The notes under the pieces were generated by a model, which worked only from the letters and a program-made list of their open reading frames with translations, ran no database searches and was not told where the DNA came from. This document shows positions 63,850-64,000 of a stretch of DNA of 64,000 nt, one piece after another. Position 1 is the first letter of the stretch; each line of letters begins with the position of its first letter. The DNA is from Corynebacterium casei LMG S-19264 (GTDB lineage Bacteria > Actinomycetota > Actinomycetes > Mycobacteriales > Mycobacteriaceae), in NCBI RefSeq assembly GCF_000550785.1, contig NZ_CP004350.1, forward strand, positions 1,654,009 to 1,718,008, given 5' to 3'. Both the position numbers and the translations under genes were made by a program.

Positions 63850-64000
63850 CTAAATTCCCGCGTCTTTGAGTCCTCTGCGTTCTTTCTTTAGATCAGCAAT
63901 CTCGTCGCGCAGACGCCCTGCCAATTCGAATTTCAGCTCACGCGCGGCGGCAGCCATCTGCTTCGACAGATCATCAATCAGCTTTTGCACCTCATCCGCC
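63850..64000 (-). CDS. uvrB: Excinuclease ABC subunit B, C-terminal end (gene continues outside window)
   Basis: The last 49 residues: a UVR domain of the form [38 protein letters not shown], ending in TAG at 63850-63852. This coiled-coil contacts UvrC. The helicase body lies beyond base 64000, so the call rests on the UVR motif alone. UvrA is encoded about 6 kb away. Confidence 0.85.
   Translation of the reverse strand, partial: ADEVQKLIDDLSKQMAAAARELKFELAGRLRDEIADLKKERRGLKDAGI

Overview
This window is chromosomal DNA of a Corynebacterium species. The evidence is the arginine cluster order argC-J-B-D-F-R-G-H, the SteA/SteB pair, the divergent qorB/qorR pair, a DtxR-type iron box, an rRNA operon without spacer tRNAs, and intermediate G+C. 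The exact species cannot be fixed by reading alone; the C. ammoniagenes/stationis/casei group is my best guess.

Layout. 1-3.5 kb, plus strand: the end of a TIGR01777 epimerase-like gene, a lipoprotein and an HNH nuclease-family protein. 3.5-20.8 kb, almost all minus strand: a chromosome maintenance and housekeeping block. Read in the direction of transcription it runs TPR/Arg-rich protein, HAD phosphatase, a 55-residue ORF, tlyA, ppnK, recN, steA, steB, NUDIX, xerD, a secreted Gly-rich protein, parA, scpA, scpB, rluB, cmk, der. Many genes overlap or abut, so it is probably a few long operons. 21-22.4 kb: a decayed siderophore locus, made of a fepB-like pseudogene with an internal TAA joined to the tail of a Fes-like esterase. 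22.4-28.6 kb: one rRNA operon (16S-23S-5S, minus strand) with promoter, leader, spacer and a strong terminator.

28.6-33.6 kb, minus strand: a tight five-gene run of a membrane-anchored solute-binding-like protein, a solute-binding/VWA lipoprotein, an XpaC-like protein, a 58-residue Trm112 protein and tyrS. 33.7-37.2 kb: an AraC regulator divergent from an intact siderophore-binding lipoprotein behind a DtxR-like box, then qorB divergent from qorR. 37.3-46.4 kb: the complete arginine biosynthesis cluster. 46.6-50.2 kb: pheST. 50.4-53.3 kb: a SpoU methyltransferase, a TM2 protein and infC-rpmI-rplT; infC appears to start at ATC. 53.6-64 kb: a beta-lactamase-fold lipoprotein, uvrA, an MBL hydrolase, a DoxX-like protein with a repetitive charged tail, a HelD/HelR-type RNA polymerase motor ATPase, an App1-like phosphatase, two universal stress proteins and the tail of uvrB.

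Most of the window is conserved core genome. The parts that looked least explained are the solute-binding/VWA/XpaC/Trm112/tyrS gene run, the Arg/Asp/Gly repeat protein, the DoxX protein with LEA-like repeats, the secreted protein between parA and xerD, and the siderophore-locus remnant beside the rRNA operon. I saw no prophage, CRISPR array, insertion sequence or tRNA gene.
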